This document shows positions 18,440 through 29,099 of a stretch of 64,000 nucleotides of DNA, piece after piece. The DNA comes from Grimontia marina (lineage in GTDB: Bacteria > Pseudomonadota > Gammaproteobacteria > Enterobacterales > Vibrionaceae). A program made the translations under genes and the position numbers. Under the pieces are notes generated by a model, which saw only the letters and a program-made list of their open reading frames with translations, was not told the origin of the DNA and did no database searches. The stretch covers positions 1 to 64,000 of the forward strand of contig NZ_FIZY01000017.1 of NCBI RefSeq assembly GCF_900060185.1, written 5' to 3'. How positions within the stretch are numbered: the first letter of the stretch is position 1; each line of letters opens with the position of its first letter.

Positions 18440-19449
18440 TGGCTTCTTAATACTTTTAAATACTCTCTCACTGCACGGTTATGCTGTGCGAGTGTTTTGG
18501 AAAACGTATGGCCACCATAACCGTCGGCCACAAAATAGAAATATGGGGTATCAGCAGGGTTTGCTGCAGCAATGATAGACGCTTTACCCGGCATCGCAAT
18601 TGGCGTTGGTGGTAAGCCGAAAATTACGTAGGTATTGTATGGCGTTGGCGTGCGCAAATCTTTCTTACGAATGTTGCCGTCATAGCTGTCACCCATGCCG
18701 TAAATGACCGTTGGGTCAGTTTGCAGACGCATTCTATTGTTTAGGCGGTTAACAAAAACAGAAGCGACTTTTCCACGCTCTTTATCAACTGCGGTTTCTT
18801 TCTCGATAATAGAAGCAAGCGTCAACAAATCGTAAGCCGACTTGATGGGTAATGCTTCCTGACGCGATCCCCAAGCTTCATCCAGTGCAGCTTGTAACTG
18901 GGTCGCGGCACGTTTCAGGATGGAAAGCTCACTTTGACCGGCCACATAATGATAGGTCTCAGGTAAAAGCAGACCTTCTACTTTCTCACCTTCCAACCCT
19001 AGTTTTTCTGCAATTTGTGCTTCAGTCAGCTCGGCAGTGTCATGGGTCAGGTAATCTGTTTCTGCGAGTTGCTCGCGCCACTCTTTGAAGGTGCTGCCCT
19101 CAACAAAGGTAATGGTGAACTGGTGTTCTTTACCAGAACGCACTAAAGCAAAAAGCTCAGCAAGACTGATACCTGGCTGAACCTGAAAAGTGCCCGCTTT
19201 TAGTTTGGTCAACTCCGGATGGGTTTTCGCTGCCCAACGCGACCATTGAGAGGCATCAATAACGCCATCTGAAACCAGTTTGCGAGTGAATGAGTGATAG
19301 TTTGACCCTTCAGGTACGTTCACCAACAAGGTTTCTGTCGGTTTGATATCACTGTTAACGTAACTTTCAATTTGGGTATAAGCCCAGTACGCGCCGCCGG
19401 CAGCCGCCAGCGCTAAAAACAATACAATCAGCGCAAGTTTCTTAATCAC
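18436..19449 (-). CDS. mltG: Endolytic murein transglycosylase MltG
   Basis: 337 residues. An N-terminal membrane anchor (about 4-24) precedes a LysM-like region and the YceG catalytic domain. The catalytic Glu is in LASIIEKET, with [21 protein letters not shown] after it and the C-terminal [10 protein letters not shown] block. It cleaves nascent glycan strands in the periplasm to end chain growth. It overlaps pabC and tmk by 4 bp each. Confidence 0.95.
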   Translation of the reverse strand: MIKKLALIVLFLALAAAGGAYWAYTQIESYVNSDIKPTETLLVNVPEGSNYHSFTRKLVSDGVIDASQWSRWAAKTHPELTKLKAGTFQVQPGISLAELFALVRSGKEHQFTITFVEGSTFKEWREQLAETDYLTHDTAELTEAQIAEKLGLEGEKVEGLLLPETYHYVAGQSELSILKRAATQLQAALDEAWGSRQEALPIKSAYDLLTLASIIEKETAVDKERGKVASVFVNRLNNRMRLQTDPTVIYGMGDSYDGNIRKKDLRTPTPYNTYVIFGLPPTPIAMPGKASIIAAANPADTPYFYFVADGYGGHTFSKTLAQHNRAVREYLKVLRSQ

Positions 19450-20255
19450 ACATCCAACCTTAAGGCGATCGCGCTAGAAGCATCGAAGTCGCGGTAGTTT
19501 TTCCCTTCAAGACAGTGAACAGGCACGACACCCATTACTGCGTTTGTTATGAATATCTCGTCTGCGTTCAGCAAACTATCAGGCGTTTCCAACACTTCCT
19601 TGATGGGGTAACTCAGCGCTTGGGCCAGAGCCATAACCTGAGCCCGCATAGTACCAGCAACCCCTGAAGCAGTAAGTAAAGGTGTGTACAAGGTTTGGTC
19701 AATTCGCCAAAAAATATTTGAGGCAGAGGTTTCAATGACATGTCCGTTCATGTCACAGGCAACACCATCCTCTGTACAACAGTTTTCGACCTCTCGCTTT
19801 AGCAGGACTTGCTCTAGACGGTTAAGGTGTTTGAGGCCTGCTAAAGGAGATTGGCCAATACGCTGTTCCAATAGAGACAGTGAAATGCCCGTTTCCCGCC
19901 AGGACAGATACTGTGTTGGAAACGGATGAGATGAAACCGTCACTGTTGGCTTGTTGCAACCCGCCGCGCTATAGCCACGACCGCCAGAGCCTCTGGACAC
20001 AATGACTTTCAGTATTGCCCTCTCAGTGTCTTTAAGTGAATCAGCAACAGTGTCGACCCACTGATATAAAGATGACCAATCTACACCTTCAATGTGCAAC
20101 GCGGAAACGTTTTGCTCAAGACGTGCTCTATGTCGCCCCCAGTCACAAGCCTGACCGTTTTTCACCAATACGGTGGTGAACACACCATCACCGTACTGAA
20201 ATGCTCGGTCACTGAAAGCTACGGTATCTACTTGCTGTCCATTTACGAGGATCAT
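19446..20255 (-). CDS. pabC: Aminodeoxychorismate lyase
   Basis: About 269 residues. A fold-IV PLP enzyme that releases pyruvate from 4-amino-4-deoxychorismate to give p-aminobenzoate for folate. It opens MILVNGQQVDTVAFSDRAFQ and continues with YGDGVFTT; the PLP lysine is in GLKHLNRLEQV. The open frame reaches a GTG at 20270, but the ATG at 20255 has the Shine-Dalgarno AGGGA and the family N-terminus. A terminator lies between fabF and this gene, so pabC and the genes after it probably also use another promoter or read-through. Confidence 0.93.
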   Translation of the reverse strand: MILVNGQQVDTVAFSDRAFQYGDGVFTTVLVKNGQACDWGRHRARLEQNVSALHIEGVDWSSLYQWVDTVADSLKDTERAILKVIVSRGSGGRGYSAAGCNKPTVTVSSHPFPTQYLSWRETGISLSLLEQRIGQSPLAGLKHLNRLEQVLLKREVENCCTEDGVACDMNGHVIETSASNIFWRIDQTLYTPLLTASGVAGTMRAQVMALAQALSYPIKEVLETPDSLLNADEIFITNAVMGVVPVHCLEGKNYRDFDASSAIALRLDV

Positions 20256-20272
20256 CCGTATTCCCTGCACAA

Positions 20273-20307
20273 TAAAAAAACGGCTCGGTCACAAGTCCCG
20301 AGCCGTT
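20273..20307 (-). terminator. Terminator between fabF and pabC
   Basis: Stem AACGGCTCGG / CCGAGCCGTT followed on the minus strand by seven T. It ends a few bases before the pabC leader. Confidence 0.85.
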
Positions 20308-20360
20308 GCATTCTATCAAAAAAACCTTCTTCGCCAAAAAAGTCAGGCGAACAAAAAGAC

Positions 20361-21599
20361 TTAGATTTTCTTGAAGATAAGTGAACCGTTGGTGCCACCG
20401 AAGCCGAATGAGTTACACAGTGCGTAATCCATCTTCACTTGACGTGCTTCATGCGGAACGTAGTCAAGGTCACAGCCTTCGTCTACGTGGTCCAGGTTGA
20501 TTGTTGGTGGTACTGCTTGGTCAACCAGTGACATCGCAGTGATGATCGCTTCAACAGAACCTGCAGCACCCAGTAGGTGACCCGTCATAGACTTGGTAGA
20601 AGACACCAGCGCCTTATCCGCTGCTGTACCCAGCGCCAGACGGATACCCTTGGTTTCAGCCACATCGCCGGCAGGCGTTGACGTGCCATGTGCGTTAACG
20701 TAACCGATTACATCTGGGGAGATACCTGCATCACGGATAGCCGCTGTCATCGCCAGTGCGCCACCTGAACCGTCTGCACTTGGCGAAGTCATGTGATAGG
20801 CGTCGCCGCTCATACCGAAGCCAACCAGCTCACAGTAGATTTTCGCACCACGCGCTTTGGCGTGCTCGTACTCTTCGAGAATCATCATGCCTGCACCGTC
20901 ACCCAGAACAAAACCGTCACGGTCTTTGTCCCAAGGACGTGATGCTGCTTGTGGATCATCATTGCGGGTAGACAGCGCTTTCGCTGCCGCGAATCCGCCA
21001 ATGCCCAGCTCAGTAGAAGCTTTCTCTGCACCACCTGCAACCATTGCATCAGCATCACAGTATGCAATCATACGAGCAGCGTGACCAATGTTGTGCAGTC
21101 CAGTAGTACATGCAGTCGAGATCGCGATATTTGGACCGCGAAGACCGAAATTAATAGAAACGTGACCGGCGATCATATTTACAATGGTCGACGGTACAAA
21201 AAATGGGCTGATTTTGCGTGGGCCTTTTTCGACATACGCGCGGTGGTTTGTCTCAATCAGACCAAGACCACCAATACCAGAACCGATGGCTACGCCAATA
21301 CGGTCTGCATTTTGTTCTGTGATCTCCAGACCAGAATCTTTAAGTGCTTGCACACTTGCTGCGATGCCATACTGGATGAACAGGTCCATTTTCTTGGCAT
21401 CTTTCTTAGAGATGTAATCTTCACTGTTGAAATCATTAACCAGACCAGCAAACTTGGTTGCAAAGTCGGTGGTATCGAAGTGAGTGATACTCTGGATGCC
21501 ACTCTGACCAGCCAGCAGCGCTTTCCAAGATGATTCAACGGTGTTACCTACAGGCGATAACATCCCCATGCCAGTGACAACAACACGACGCTTAGACAC
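20361..21599 (-). CDS. fabF: Beta-ketoacyl-ACP synthase II
   Basis: 412 residues. The catalytic triad is Cys in [14 protein letters not shown], His in [11 protein letters not shown] and His in GHLLGAAGS. It elongates acyl-ACP with malonyl-ACP, including the temperature-sensitive step to cis-vaccenate. The start codon is GTG (a GGAG box lies 9 nt upstream). It follows acpP across a terminator-like hairpin. Confidence 0.95.
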   Translation of the reverse strand: MSKRRVVVTGMGMLSPVGNTVESSWKALLAGQSGIQSITHFDTTDFATKFAGLVNDFNSEDYISKKDAKKMDLFIQYGIAASVQALKDSGLEITEQNADRIGVAIGSGIGGLGLIETNHRAYVEKGPRKISPFFVPSTIVNMIAGHVSINFGLRGPNIAISTACTTGLHNIGHAARMIAYCDADAMVAGGAEKASTELGIGGFAAAKALSTRNDDPQAASRPWDKDRDGFVLGDGAGMMILEEYEHAKARGAKIYCELVGFGMSGDAYHMTSPSADGSGGALAMTAAIRDAGISPDVIGYVNAHGTSTPAGDVAETKGIRLALGTAADKALVSSTKSMTGHLLGAAGSVEAIITAMSLVDQAVPPTINLDHVDEGCDLDYVPHEARQVKMDYALCNSFGFGGTNGSLIFKKI

Positions 21600-21648
21600 G
21601 ATGATATTCTCCGGAGAAAGGTGTTATTACGAAATTTCGGGGGTGGTA

Positions 21649-21680
21649 GAAAAAACTCAGGCGGTCAAGGTGACCGCCTG
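21649..21680 (-). terminator. Terminator-like hairpin between acpP and fabF
   Basis: 10 bp stem CAGGCGGTCA / TGACCGCCTG with a 3-base loop. On the minus strand it is followed by AGTTTTTTC. It is probably a partial terminator that lets acpP be made in excess over fabF. Confidence 0.7.
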
Positions 21681-21697
21681 GGAGGATCTTGTTCTGA

Positions 21698-21934
21698 TTA
21701 CTCAGACGCGCCAACAACGTAATCAATCGCTGCCTGAACGGTAGTAATCTTCTCTGCTTCCTCGTCTGGAATCTCGGTATCGAATTCTTCTTCCAGAGCC
21801 ATTACCAGCTCAACGGTATCCAGTGAGTCTGCGCCCAGATCGTCAACGAAAGATGCTTCGTTTTTAACTTCTGCTTCGTCTACGCCCAGTTGCTCAACGA
21901 TGATTTTTTTTACGCGTTCTTCGATGTTGCTCAT
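21698..21934 (-). CDS. acpP: Acyl carrier protein
   Basis: 78 residues, strongly acidic. The phosphopantetheine attachment Ser37 is in [13 protein letters not shown]. It carries acyl chains through fatty acid synthesis and to PlsX and lipid A enzymes. It lies between fabG and fabF, the standard gammaproteobacterial order. Confidence 0.97.
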   Translation of the reverse strand: MSNIEERVKKIIVEQLGVDEAEVKNEASFVDDLGADSLDTVELVMALEEEFDTEIPDEEAEKITTVQAAIDYVVGASE

Positions 21935-22091
21935 ATTAATACTATTCCTTACAAGATTCGCAGATGCGATATGTGCAGTAGTTTATTCAATAACGTGGAA
22001 GTTGCAACACCCGAAATGCTGGTCAAACCACGATTTGGATGATAAACCATCGGATTTTGACCTGAATCATTTTGAGGTGCAACTTTATTGT

Positions 22092-22826
22092 TTAAATCAT
22101 GTACATGCCGCCGTTGACATGCAGTGTTTCACCCGTGATATAAGCTGCATCTTCTGATGCAAGGAATGCGACTGTTGCCGCAATTTCACGTGGTTCACCC
22201 AGACGACCCGCAGGTACCTGAGCCAATGTCGCTGCACGCTGATCATCGTTCAGCGCTTTTGTCATATCGGTTTCGATGAAACCTGGGGCAACAGTATTTA
22301 CAGTAATTCCACGTGATGCAACTTCACGTGCCATAGATTTGGTGAAGCCCACAACTCCGGCTTTTGCCGCAGAGTAGTTTGCCTGACCAGCGTTACCCAT
22401 GGTGCCAACCACTGAACCTACGTTGATGATACGACCGTTACGCTTTTTCATCATCGCACGCAATACTGCTTTAGACATGCGGAAAATAGACGTCAGGTTG
22501 GTGTCCATAATGTCCTGCCACTCGTCGTCTTTCATTCGCATAAGAAGGTTGTCACGAGTGATACCTGCGTTATTTACCAGAATATCAATGTCACCAAACT
22601 CTTCTTTAATCGCTTTCAGTACTGCCTCAATGGACTCGGCAGAGGTTACGTTTAGTGCGTAACCTCTGCCATTTTCACCCAGATATTCACTAATTGCTGA
22701 GGCACCGCTCTCAGAAGTTGCAGTACCTACAACAGTTGCACCGCGCTCAACCAAAAGTTCAGCAATTGCACGGCCGATACCGCGGCTCGCACCTGTTACA
22801 AGGGCAATTTTACCGTTCAGGTTCAT
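22092..22826 (-). CDS. fabG: 3-oxoacyl-ACP reductase
   Basis: 244-residue short-chain dehydrogenase. The NADPH motif is TGASRGIGRAI (residues 11-21), the active site is GSVVGTMGNAGQANYSAAKAG (Tyr/Lys), and VNTVAPGFIETDM follows. It reduces 3-oxoacyl-ACP to the hydroxy form. It sits between fabD and acpP. Confidence 0.96.
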   Translation of the reverse strand: MNLNGKIALVTGASRGIGRAIAELLVERGATVVGTATSESGASAISEYLGENGRGYALNVTSAESIEAVLKAIKEEFGDIDILVNNAGITRDNLLMRMKDDEWQDIMDTNLTSIFRMSKAVLRAMMKKRNGRIINVGSVVGTMGNAGQANYSAAKAGVVGFTKSMAREVASRGITVNTVAPGFIETDMTKALNDDQRAATLAQVPAGRLGEPREIAATVAFLASEDAAYITGETLHVNGGMYMI

Positions 22827-22886
22827 CAGTTTTCGTTCCTTTATTAAACAGCCAGCTAAAACACCAGCTGTGAATCCCAGAATTTG

Positions 22887-23810
22887 TTACTTAGCAGCTT
22901 CTAAAGAAGCTGAGTCGTTAACTGCTGCTGCGCTCAAACGTTTGTCGATGCGCTTCGCCAAGCCAGTCAATACCTTGCCTGGGCCCATTTCTAGCAGCAA
23001 ATCAACGCCTTCATTCGCCATTTTTTCGCAACCTTCCGTCCAACGAACTGGACCGTAAAGCTGACGAACCAGCGCATCTTTAATGGCTGCTGCGCCTGTC
23101 TCAGTTGCTACGTCTGCATTGTTAATGACGGGAATTGAAGGCGCGGAGAACGTCAGATCATTGAGTGCAATTGCCAGCTTGTCAGCAGCAGGCTTCATCA
23201 GTGCGCAGTGCGAAGGGACAGAAACAGGCAGCGGCAGTGCGCGTTTTGCGCCCGCTGCTTTACACAGCACGTTTGCTCGCTCGACCGCTTCTTTGTTACC
23301 CGCAATAACAACCTGCCCTGGAGAGTTAAAATTAACCGGAGAAACCACTTGGCCTTCTGCCGCGTCTTCACAGGCTTTCGCGATAGCGTCATTGTCCAAG
23401 CCAATAATCGCTGACATTGCACCAACACCGGCAGGAACAGCTTCTTGCATCAACTCACCACGCAGTTCGACCAACTTTACGGCTTCTTTAAAATCGATAA
23501 CACCCGCACAAACCAGTGCAGAGTATTCACCTAGGCTGTGACCGGCCATAACTGAAGGCATTGCTCCACCTTCTTGCTGCCATACTCGCCAGATAGCGAC
23601 AGATGCAGTCAGCAATGCAGGTTGGGTGCGATTTGTTTGATTCAGATCTTCTGCTGGACCATTTTGAACCAGTGCCCAAAGGTCATAACCCAGAGCTTCA
23701 GAAGCTTCCGCAAACGTTTCTTTAACGATGGCAAACTGTTCACCCAGTTCCGCCAACATGCCCACGGCTTGCGAACCCTGGCCAGGGAAAACCACAGCAA
23801 AGTTAGACAT
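22887..23810 (-). CDS. fabD: Malonyl-CoA:ACP transacylase
   Basis: 307 residues. It opens with FPGQGSQ; the nucleophile Ser is in GHSLGEYSAL (about residue 92), and the His is in PSHCALM. It loads malonate onto ACP. It ends about 60 bp before fabG and starts about 14 bp after fabH. Confidence 0.96.
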   Translation of the reverse strand: MSNFAVVFPGQGSQAVGMLAELGEQFAIVKETFAEASEALGYDLWALVQNGPAEDLNQTNRTQPALLTASVAIWRVWQQEGGAMPSVMAGHSLGEYSALVCAGVIDFKEAVKLVELRGELMQEAVPAGVGAMSAIIGLDNDAIAKACEDAAEGQVVSPVNFNSPGQVVIAGNKEAVERANVLCKAAGAKRALPLPVSVPSHCALMKPAADKLAIALNDLTFSAPSIPVINNADVATETGAAAIKDALVRQLYGPVRWTEGCEKMANEGVDLLLEMGPGKVLTGLAKRIDKRLSAAAVNDSASLEAAK

Positions 23811-23823
23811 TGTGTATTCCTTA

Positions 23824-24789
23824 TCAAAATTTGATCAGAGCTGAACCCCAGGCGAAACCACCGCCGAAGGCTTCAAGCAAAATCGTTTGGCCGCGTTGAA
23901 TACGCCCGTCACGAACTGCCTCATCAAGCGCAGTTGGGACGGAAGCGGCCGAGGTATTACCATGCTTATCAAGCGTAATGACTACCTGATCCATCGACAT
24001 GGCGAGTTTCTTCGCCGTCGCCTTGATAATGCGGTAGTTAGCTTGGTGAGGGACCAGCCAGTCAATTTCTGACTTGTCCATTCGATTCTCGTCCAGCGTT
24101 TCAGCAACAATGTTTGCCAGTTGTGTCACCGCCACCTTAAATACATCATTACCCGCCATATGAAGCCAAGAGTCAGACTCTGCCGGGTTTCCTGCTTTTG
24201 TGCGTTGAGGGAATTTAGCTTTCAACAGCTCGCCAAACTTACCGTCTGCGCGTAGGTGGGTTGAGATAATGCCAGGTTCTTCGGTAGCACCAATCACAGC
24301 CGCCCCCGCGCCATCACCAAAAAGGATGATGGTTGAGCGGTCTTCTGGATCACACATGTGCGAAAGACGATCGGAGCCGATCACCAGTGCATTCCGCGCC
24401 ATGTCCGACTTCACATATTGATCCGCCACGCTCAGCGCATAAACAAAACCTGAACACGCTGCTGATACGTCAAATGCTGGACAACCGCTGATTTCCAGCA
24501 TTGCCTGAACATCACATGCCGCAGCGGGGAAAGCGCTCTCGCCACTGGTAGTAGCTACAATAATAAGGTCGATGTCTTGCTTATCAATCCCTGCCATATC
24601 AATAGCTTGACACGCAGCGAGATAGCCCATTGTGGCAACAGTTTCTTGCTCACTGGCGATACGACGTTCTTTAATACCAGTACGCGCGATGATCCACTCG
24701 TCGCTGGTATCTACCATTTTTTCGAGATCCGCATTGGTGCGGATTTGCGCAGGCAGATAGCTGCCTGTGCCTAGAATCTTACTGAACAT
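23824..24789 (-). CDS. fabH: Beta-ketoacyl-ACP synthase III
   Basis: 321 residues. The active-site Cys is in [11 protein letters not shown], the His in VPHQANYRI and the Asn in GNTSAASVP. It starts fatty acid synthesis from acetyl-CoA and malonyl-ACP. It directly follows plsX. Confidence 0.96.
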   Translation of the reverse strand: MFSKILGTGSYLPAQIRTNADLEKMVDTSDEWIIARTGIKERRIASEQETVATMGYLAACQAIDMAGIDKQDIDLIIVATTSGESAFPAAACDVQAMLEISGCPAFDVSAACSGFVYALSVADQYVKSDMARNALVIGSDRLSHMCDPEDRSTIILFGDGAGAAVIGATEEPGIISTHLRADGKFGELLKAKFPQRTKAGNPAESDSWLHMAGNDVFKVAVTQLANIVAETLDENRMDKSEIDWLVPHQANYRIIKATAKKLAMSMDQVVITLDKHGNTSAASVPTALDEAVRDGRIQRGQTILLEAFGGGFAWGSALIKF

Positions 24790-24794
24790 GAAGA

Positions 24795-25820
24795 CTAATA
24801 ATGCCTCTCGAGTAATACGGCTTCCAAACGGTTACATATTTTATTAGGTAGTTGCCGTTCGACTTCGTGTACCGCTTCTCCGATAGCATGTTGGAAAGCG
24901 GATCTATCAGCACGTCCGTGGCTTTTAACTACAATGCCGCGCAATCCTAACAGACTTGCGCCATTGTACTGGTCGGGGTTCAGGTGTTTCAGGCGATTAA
25001 ACAGCCCACCAAATAACCATTTAGCTACCAGTTTCTTAAATGGATTCGCCAAAACATGCATTTTTAAGCTTTCTAAAAACAGTCTTGCGACACCCTCACT
25101 GGTTTTCAGGCTTACATTGCCGACAAATCCATCGCAGACAATGACATCGGCTTTTCCAGTATAAAGCTGGTCGCCCTCTACATAGCCAATGTAATTGACC
25201 GCCGAGCACTGCTGCAACATTTCCGCGCAGCGCTTAACTAAGTCATTCCCTTTGATCTCTTCTTCACCGATGTTAAGCAGTCCAACTGATGGCTGATAGC
25301 CCAGTTGTTCTTCAGCGAGTACCGACCCCATCACTGCGAACTGAAACAAGGTGTCGGCATCAACCGAGACGTTTGCCCCTAAATCTAATAGCCAGCTTTG
25401 CTGGTTACCCATGGTTGGCAACTCAGAAATCAGTGCAGGACGATCAATGCCTGGAAGCAATTTAAGAAGAGCGCGGGAAAGTGCCATTAAAGCGCCGGTA
25501 TTACCCGCGCTGACACAAGCATCAGCCTTTCCTTCCGCAACCAGTTCGAGTGCGATACGCATAGAGCTGCCTTTGCTTGAACGCAAGGCTTGCGAAGGAC
25601 GTGTGTCATTGGCGATAGAAGATTCCGCATGAACAATTGAAATGCGGGGATTATTTTTTTGATCCAGCGATACGAGCTGGCGGGTGATCTCGGATTGATC
25701 ACCGACGAGTACCACTTTTAACGAGGGGAAATGCAACAATGCCTGCACGGAGGCAGGCACTGTTACTTGAGGACCGAAATCCCCGCCCATCGCATCAAGT
25801 GCAATGGTTAGACCTGTCAA
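24795..25820 (-). CDS. plsX: Phosphate acyltransferase PlsX
   Basis: 341 residues. It opens with [12 protein letters not shown] and has [10 protein letters not shown] and [16 protein letters not shown]. It makes acyl-phosphate from acyl-ACP for the PlsY route to phosphatidic acid. It lies between rpmF and fabH, as in other gammaproteobacteria. Confidence 0.96.
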   Translation of the reverse strand: MTGLTIALDAMGGDFGPQVTVPASVQALLHFPSLKVVLVGDQSEITRQLVSLDQKNNPRISIVHAESSIANDTRPSQALRSSKGSSMRIALELVAEGKADACVSAGNTGALMALSRALLKLLPGIDRPALISELPTMGNQQSWLLDLGANVSVDADTLFQFAVMGSVLAEEQLGYQPSVGLLNIGEEEIKGNDLVKRCAEMLQQCSAVNYIGYVEGDQLYTGKADVIVCDGFVGNVSLKTSEGVARLFLESLKMHVLANPFKKLVAKWLFGGLFNRLKHLNPDQYNGASLLGLRGIVVKSHGRADRSAFQHAIGEAVHEVERQLPNKICNRLEAVLLERHY

Positions 25821-25829
25821 GGCTCAACC

Positions 25830-26000
25830 TTACTTGTTGATTACCTTGCGGCCACGGTAGAAACCGTCAGCAGTCACGTTGTGACGCAGGTGAGTTTCAC
25901 CAGAAGTTGCATCTACAGACAGAGCTGAAGTGCCCAGCGCATCGTGTGAACGACGCATACCACGCTTAGAACGGGTTTTACGGTTCTGTTGTACGGCCAT
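25830..26000 (-). CDS. rpmF: Ribosomal protein L32
   Basis: 56 residues, translated directly from the sequence. It opens [20 protein letters not shown] and ends [11 protein letters not shown]. The protein is very basic, and the position between yceD and plsX is standard. The usual zinc cysteines are absent, as in other gammaproteobacterial L32 proteins. Confidence 0.96.
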   Translation of the reverse strand: MAVQQNRKTRSKRGMRRSHDALGTSALSVDATSGETHLRHNVTADGFYRGRKVINK

Positions 26001-26005
26001 TGACC

Positions 26006-26536
26006 CTACTCCTCGTTACTTTGCTTTAAGTTTTTCAAAACGGCAAATGGATTCGGACGCTCATCAGCAAGCGGGATTTCCCCGAATACCATACCATCAG
26101 AATCGACTTCGCAGTCGACTTCGTCGTGCATGGCAACCTGTGGCAAAGCCACAATCAACTCATCTTCGATAAGTTGAAGCAGGTTAATCTCACCATTTTC
26201 GTCGACTAATGCCGGCTCATAAGCATCCGGTAAATTGCCAACCTGATCTTCATTGAAAACCGGGCTGTAAATAAATTCGACTTCACAATGATGCGGGAAG
26301 GCTTTCCAACAACGCTGACACTCTAAATTGACGTCGACCTTGGCGTTTCCGCGTACAATCTTCAGCCCTTGAGCATCAATGTCAAATGAAAGCTTCACTT
26401 CAGCATCACTGATTACACCTTCAGTTGCCTCAGCTATACGCTCCAGTTGCTTCACAGCGATGATGCCATCGTAGTCAAGTCGCTTTTGCGCACTTCTAAA
26501 CGGGTCAACCGTTAGTGGTAGCTTTACCTTTTGCAT
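26006..26536 (-). CDS. yceD: YceD (DUF177), 23S rRNA accumulation protein
   Basis: 176 residues with the CxxC pair [10 protein letters not shown] and the C-terminal signature [10 protein letters not shown]. It is co-transcribed with rpmF (5 bp gap). E. coli YceD is needed for normal 23S rRNA levels and its exact mechanism is not settled. The first gene of the rpmF-plsX-fab operon here; the 246 bp divergent region to yceF should hold its promoter, but I cannot point to one. Confidence 0.92.
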   Translation of the reverse strand: MQKVKLPLTVDPFRSAQKRLDYDGIIAVKQLERIAEATEGVISDAEVKLSFDIDAQGLKIVRGNAKVDVNLECQRCWKAFPHHCEVEFIYSPVFNEDQVGNLPDAYEPALVDENGEINLLQLIEDELIVALPQVAMHDEVDCEVDSDGMVFGEIPLADERPNPFAVLKNLKQSNEE

Positions 26537-26782
26537 AGGGCGCGAATTCTAGCCTCCAATGTGGCCTGAGTCAAAGAAATTTATGCCTTTACTTCTATTC
26601 AAGCGCTTCAAAAGCCCAAGAAAAAGAAAAAAGGTTACTTTCCGTTCAACAGGTACTTAGCATTATTGAACTTGAATGGGCCACCCATACCTAAAGCTCG
26701 TCGGAAGCCCACTCGCCTCGGCAAGTTTAAAACATTACACTTGCCTGCGTATACGAATATTCTGGTAAAGGATCATCGTTAG

Positions 26783-27367
26783 ATGAATAAACAAACAATT
26801 GTGCTGGCTTCAGGATCCAAGTACCGCCAGGCATTACTTCAGAAACTTGGCTTACCTTTCGTTGCCCACTCACCGGATATTGATGAATCTGCTAAAGAAA
26901 ATGAGTCTCCGGCTGATTTAGTGAAGCGACTCTCATTGGAAAAAGCACAGGCATGTCGAGACGCTCACCCTAGGTCGATCATCATAGGATCCGATCAGGT
27001 TTGTGTGATCGATGGAAAGATTTTGGGAAAACCCCAAACAGAAGCAAAGGCCATTAAGCAGTTAAACGCAGCATCAGGCAAACATGTCACTTTTTATACG
27101 GGGTTAACTTTATTGAATGCTAACTCTGGAAAAACACAAACAGACCTAGAGCCCTTTCATGTTTACTTCAGAGAATTGAGCGAAAAAGAGATCACGCGTT
27201 ACGTGAAGCGTGAGCAACCTCTTGATTGCGCGGGTAGCTTTAAATGCGAGAGCCTAGGCATTGCATTATTCGATAAGCTAGAAGGGCGAGACCCAAACAC
27301 CCTGATTGGCCTGCCTTTGATTCGCCTATGCGAAATGCTCCGAGAGGAAGGAATCGAAGTCCTTTAG
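26783..27367 (+). CDS. yceF: Maf-family nucleotide pyrophosphatase, YceF type
   Basis: 194 residues. The Maf signature LASGSKYRQALLQKLG is at the N-terminus; the catalytic region IIGSDQVCVIDG and the DCAGSFKCE block follow. YceF proteins hydrolyse modified or non-canonical nucleotides such as m7GTP. It is transcribed away from yceD and ends at a short palindromic terminator shared with the convergent HAD gene. Confidence 0.9.
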   Translation: MNKQTIVLASGSKYRQALLQKLGLPFVAHSPDIDESAKENESPADLVKRLSLEKAQACRDAHPRSIIIGSDQVCVIDGKILGKPQTEAKAIKQLNAASGKHVTFYTGLTLLNANSGKTQTDLEPFHVYFRELSEKEITRYVKREQPLDCAGSFKCESLGIALFDKLEGRDPNTLIGLPLIRLCEMLREEGIEVL

Positions 27368-27380
27368 CCCTTAAACGAAA

Positions 27381-27402
27381 AATGGGGCTATAGCCCCACT
27401 TT
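27381..27402. terminator. Terminator between yceF and the HAD gene
   Basis: Self-complementary TGGGGCTATAGCCCCA (27383-27398) between the convergent stops, with an A-run on the left and a T-rich stretch on the right. Confidence 0.65.
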
Positions 27403-27423
27403 CTTCTTATCTTTCGTCGGCGA

Positions 27424-28065
27424 TTAAAGAAGTGCTTCCAGAGAATCTACAATCGCGACAGGATGGTATTCCGCCAGCGTCGTCCTGTCGTGGACACCCC
27501 ATGTAATACCGATCGCATCTACCCCAGCATTTTGCGCTAAATACATGTCGTGCGTTGTGTCCCCCACCATCACAGCATCTTTTGCCTCAACACCAAGCTG
27601 AGCCAAAAGCTCATTGATCATCAATGGATCAGGTTTTGAAGCCGTTTCATCCGCAGTGCGAGTCGCCACAAAAAATGCTGACGTGCCGGTATCCGCAATG
27701 GCCTTATCCAAGCCTGAGCGGGATTTACCTGTCGCAACTGCTAGCAAATGCCCTCTTTGCTTCAACAATTCCAAAAAGCCTAAAGCAGAGGGATACAAGT
27801 CAATCGGCGTATCGTTATCGACACGAAACTGTTGCCCGTAATGGCGCTTCCATTCATCCAGTTTTTCTAAAGGCGCACCGGGATAGAGAAATTCATACCC
27901 TTTGTCCAGGCTCAGACCAATCATTTGTTTGAGCTCATCACCAGACAACTCTGGCAAACCACCCGTCAGAAGGGCAGCAGCTTCTAGACTGGAAACAATA
28001 CGCGCGACCGAATCCATCACGGTGCCGTCCCAATCAAAAATCACCAACTTATAGTTAGCTAACAC
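27424..28065 (-). CDS. HAD-family hydrolase (phosphoglycolate phosphatase-like)
   Basis: 213 residues. HAD motif I is FDWDGTVMDS (nucleophile Asp near residue 10), with VATGKSRSGL as motif II and VMVGDTTHDM as motif IV; the cap is helical. The substrate is not predictable beyond small phosphate esters. It overlaps the 3' end of rluC by 11 bp, so it is translated with it; repair or metabolite-clearing roles are guesses. Confidence 0.88.
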   Translation of the reverse strand: MLANYKLVIFDWDGTVMDSVARIVSSLEAAALLTGGLPELSGDELKQMIGLSLDKGYEFLYPGAPLEKLDEWKRHYGQQFRVDNDTPIDLYPSALGFLELLKQRGHLLAVATGKSRSGLDKAIADTGTSAFFVATRTADETASKPDPLMINELLAQLGVEAKDAVMVGDTTHDMYLAQNAGVDAIGITWGVHDRTTLAEYHPVAIVDSLEALL

Positions 28066-29011
28066 GTGGCGCTTTCCTTAAACCTTCCAGTGCTCTTTCT
28101 AGTTGTTTATCCATCGGGGCAGAGATATCCATCAGTTCTTCTGTGCCCGGATGGGTAAACTTGATATTGGCTGCATGCAGGAACAGACGGCTCAAACCAA
28201 ACTTCTTGGTGTAAGCATCAAACCTTGGATCGCCATAGCGGTCGTCCCACGCCAGCGGATGTCCCACATATTGCGTATGCACACGGATTTGGTGAGTACG
28301 GCCAGTTATTGGGCTAGCTTGCACCAAAGTCGCTTGCTCGAACTGTTCTATCACTTTAAAGCGGGTTTCAGACGGCTTACCATTGGGGTTTACACGAACA
28401 ATGCTGTTCACTTCGTTTTTAAGAAGTGGCGCTGTTACCTTCTTCATAGAAGGCTTCCAGTTACCCATGGCTAAAGCAAAGTAGTATTTCTGCACCGTCT
28501 TCTCACGGAATTGCGCCTGCAAATGACGCAATGCTGAACGCTTCTTAGCAATCAGCAAGATGCCCGAGGTATCGCGGTCGATACGGTGCACCAGTTCTAG
28601 AAAACGTGCGTCTGGACGCAATGCGCGCATCGCTTCAATGGCGCCAAAGTGCAGACCACTTCCGCCGTGAACTGCAGTGCCTGACGGTTTGTTGAGCACT
28701 AACATGTGATCGTCTTCATAAATCACACATTTTTCCAACTCTGCGACACGATTCAGTTTGGTATTGGGTGCCTCAGCCTGCGCTGTCTCTGGGATCTTGA
28801 TAGGTGGTACGCGAATAACATCACCCGCCTGAAGCTTATATTCAGGTTTTATGCGTTTTTTATTAACTCGCACCTCTCCTTTACGAAGAACGCGATAAAT
28901 CATACTTTTAGGTACGTTTTTAAGCCTATTTCGGAGAAAGTTATCGATCCGCTGGCCTGCAATGTCATCTGAAATTTCGATGAATTGCACTTTAGGTTTT
29001 TCAGTATTCAT
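28055..29011 (-). CDS. rluC: 23S rRNA pseudouridine synthase RluC
   Basis: 318 residues. An N-terminal S4 RNA-binding domain (about 18-80) is followed by the RluA-type catalytic domain with the Asp in HRIDRDTSGILLIAKK, and GRTHQIRVH. It modifies U955, U2504 and U2580 (E. coli numbering). It is divergent from rne, the conserved arrangement. Confidence 0.94.
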   Translation of the reverse strand: MNTEKPKVQFIEISDDIAGQRIDNFLRNRLKNVPKSMIYRVLRKGEVRVNKKRIKPEYKLQAGDVIRVPPIKIPETAQAEAPNTKLNRVAELEKCVIYEDDHMLVLNKPSGTAVHGGSGLHFGAIEAMRALRPDARFLELVHRIDRDTSGILLIAKKRSALRHLQAQFREKTVQKYYFALAMGNWKPSMKKVTAPLLKNEVNSIVRVNPNGKPSETRFKVIEQFEQATLVQASPITGRTHQIRVHTQYVGHPLAWDDRYGDPRFDAYTKKFGLSRLFLHAANIKFTHPGTEELMDISAPMDKQLERALEGLRKAPRVS

Positions 29012-29099
29012 AGGGCGTAGATTCTACATTGCATCAAAGTAGTTTGCTGCAAAAAAGTGTCCCTGCTATAGTTGCGCCGTAAAGCAGAAAAGTTTGAAG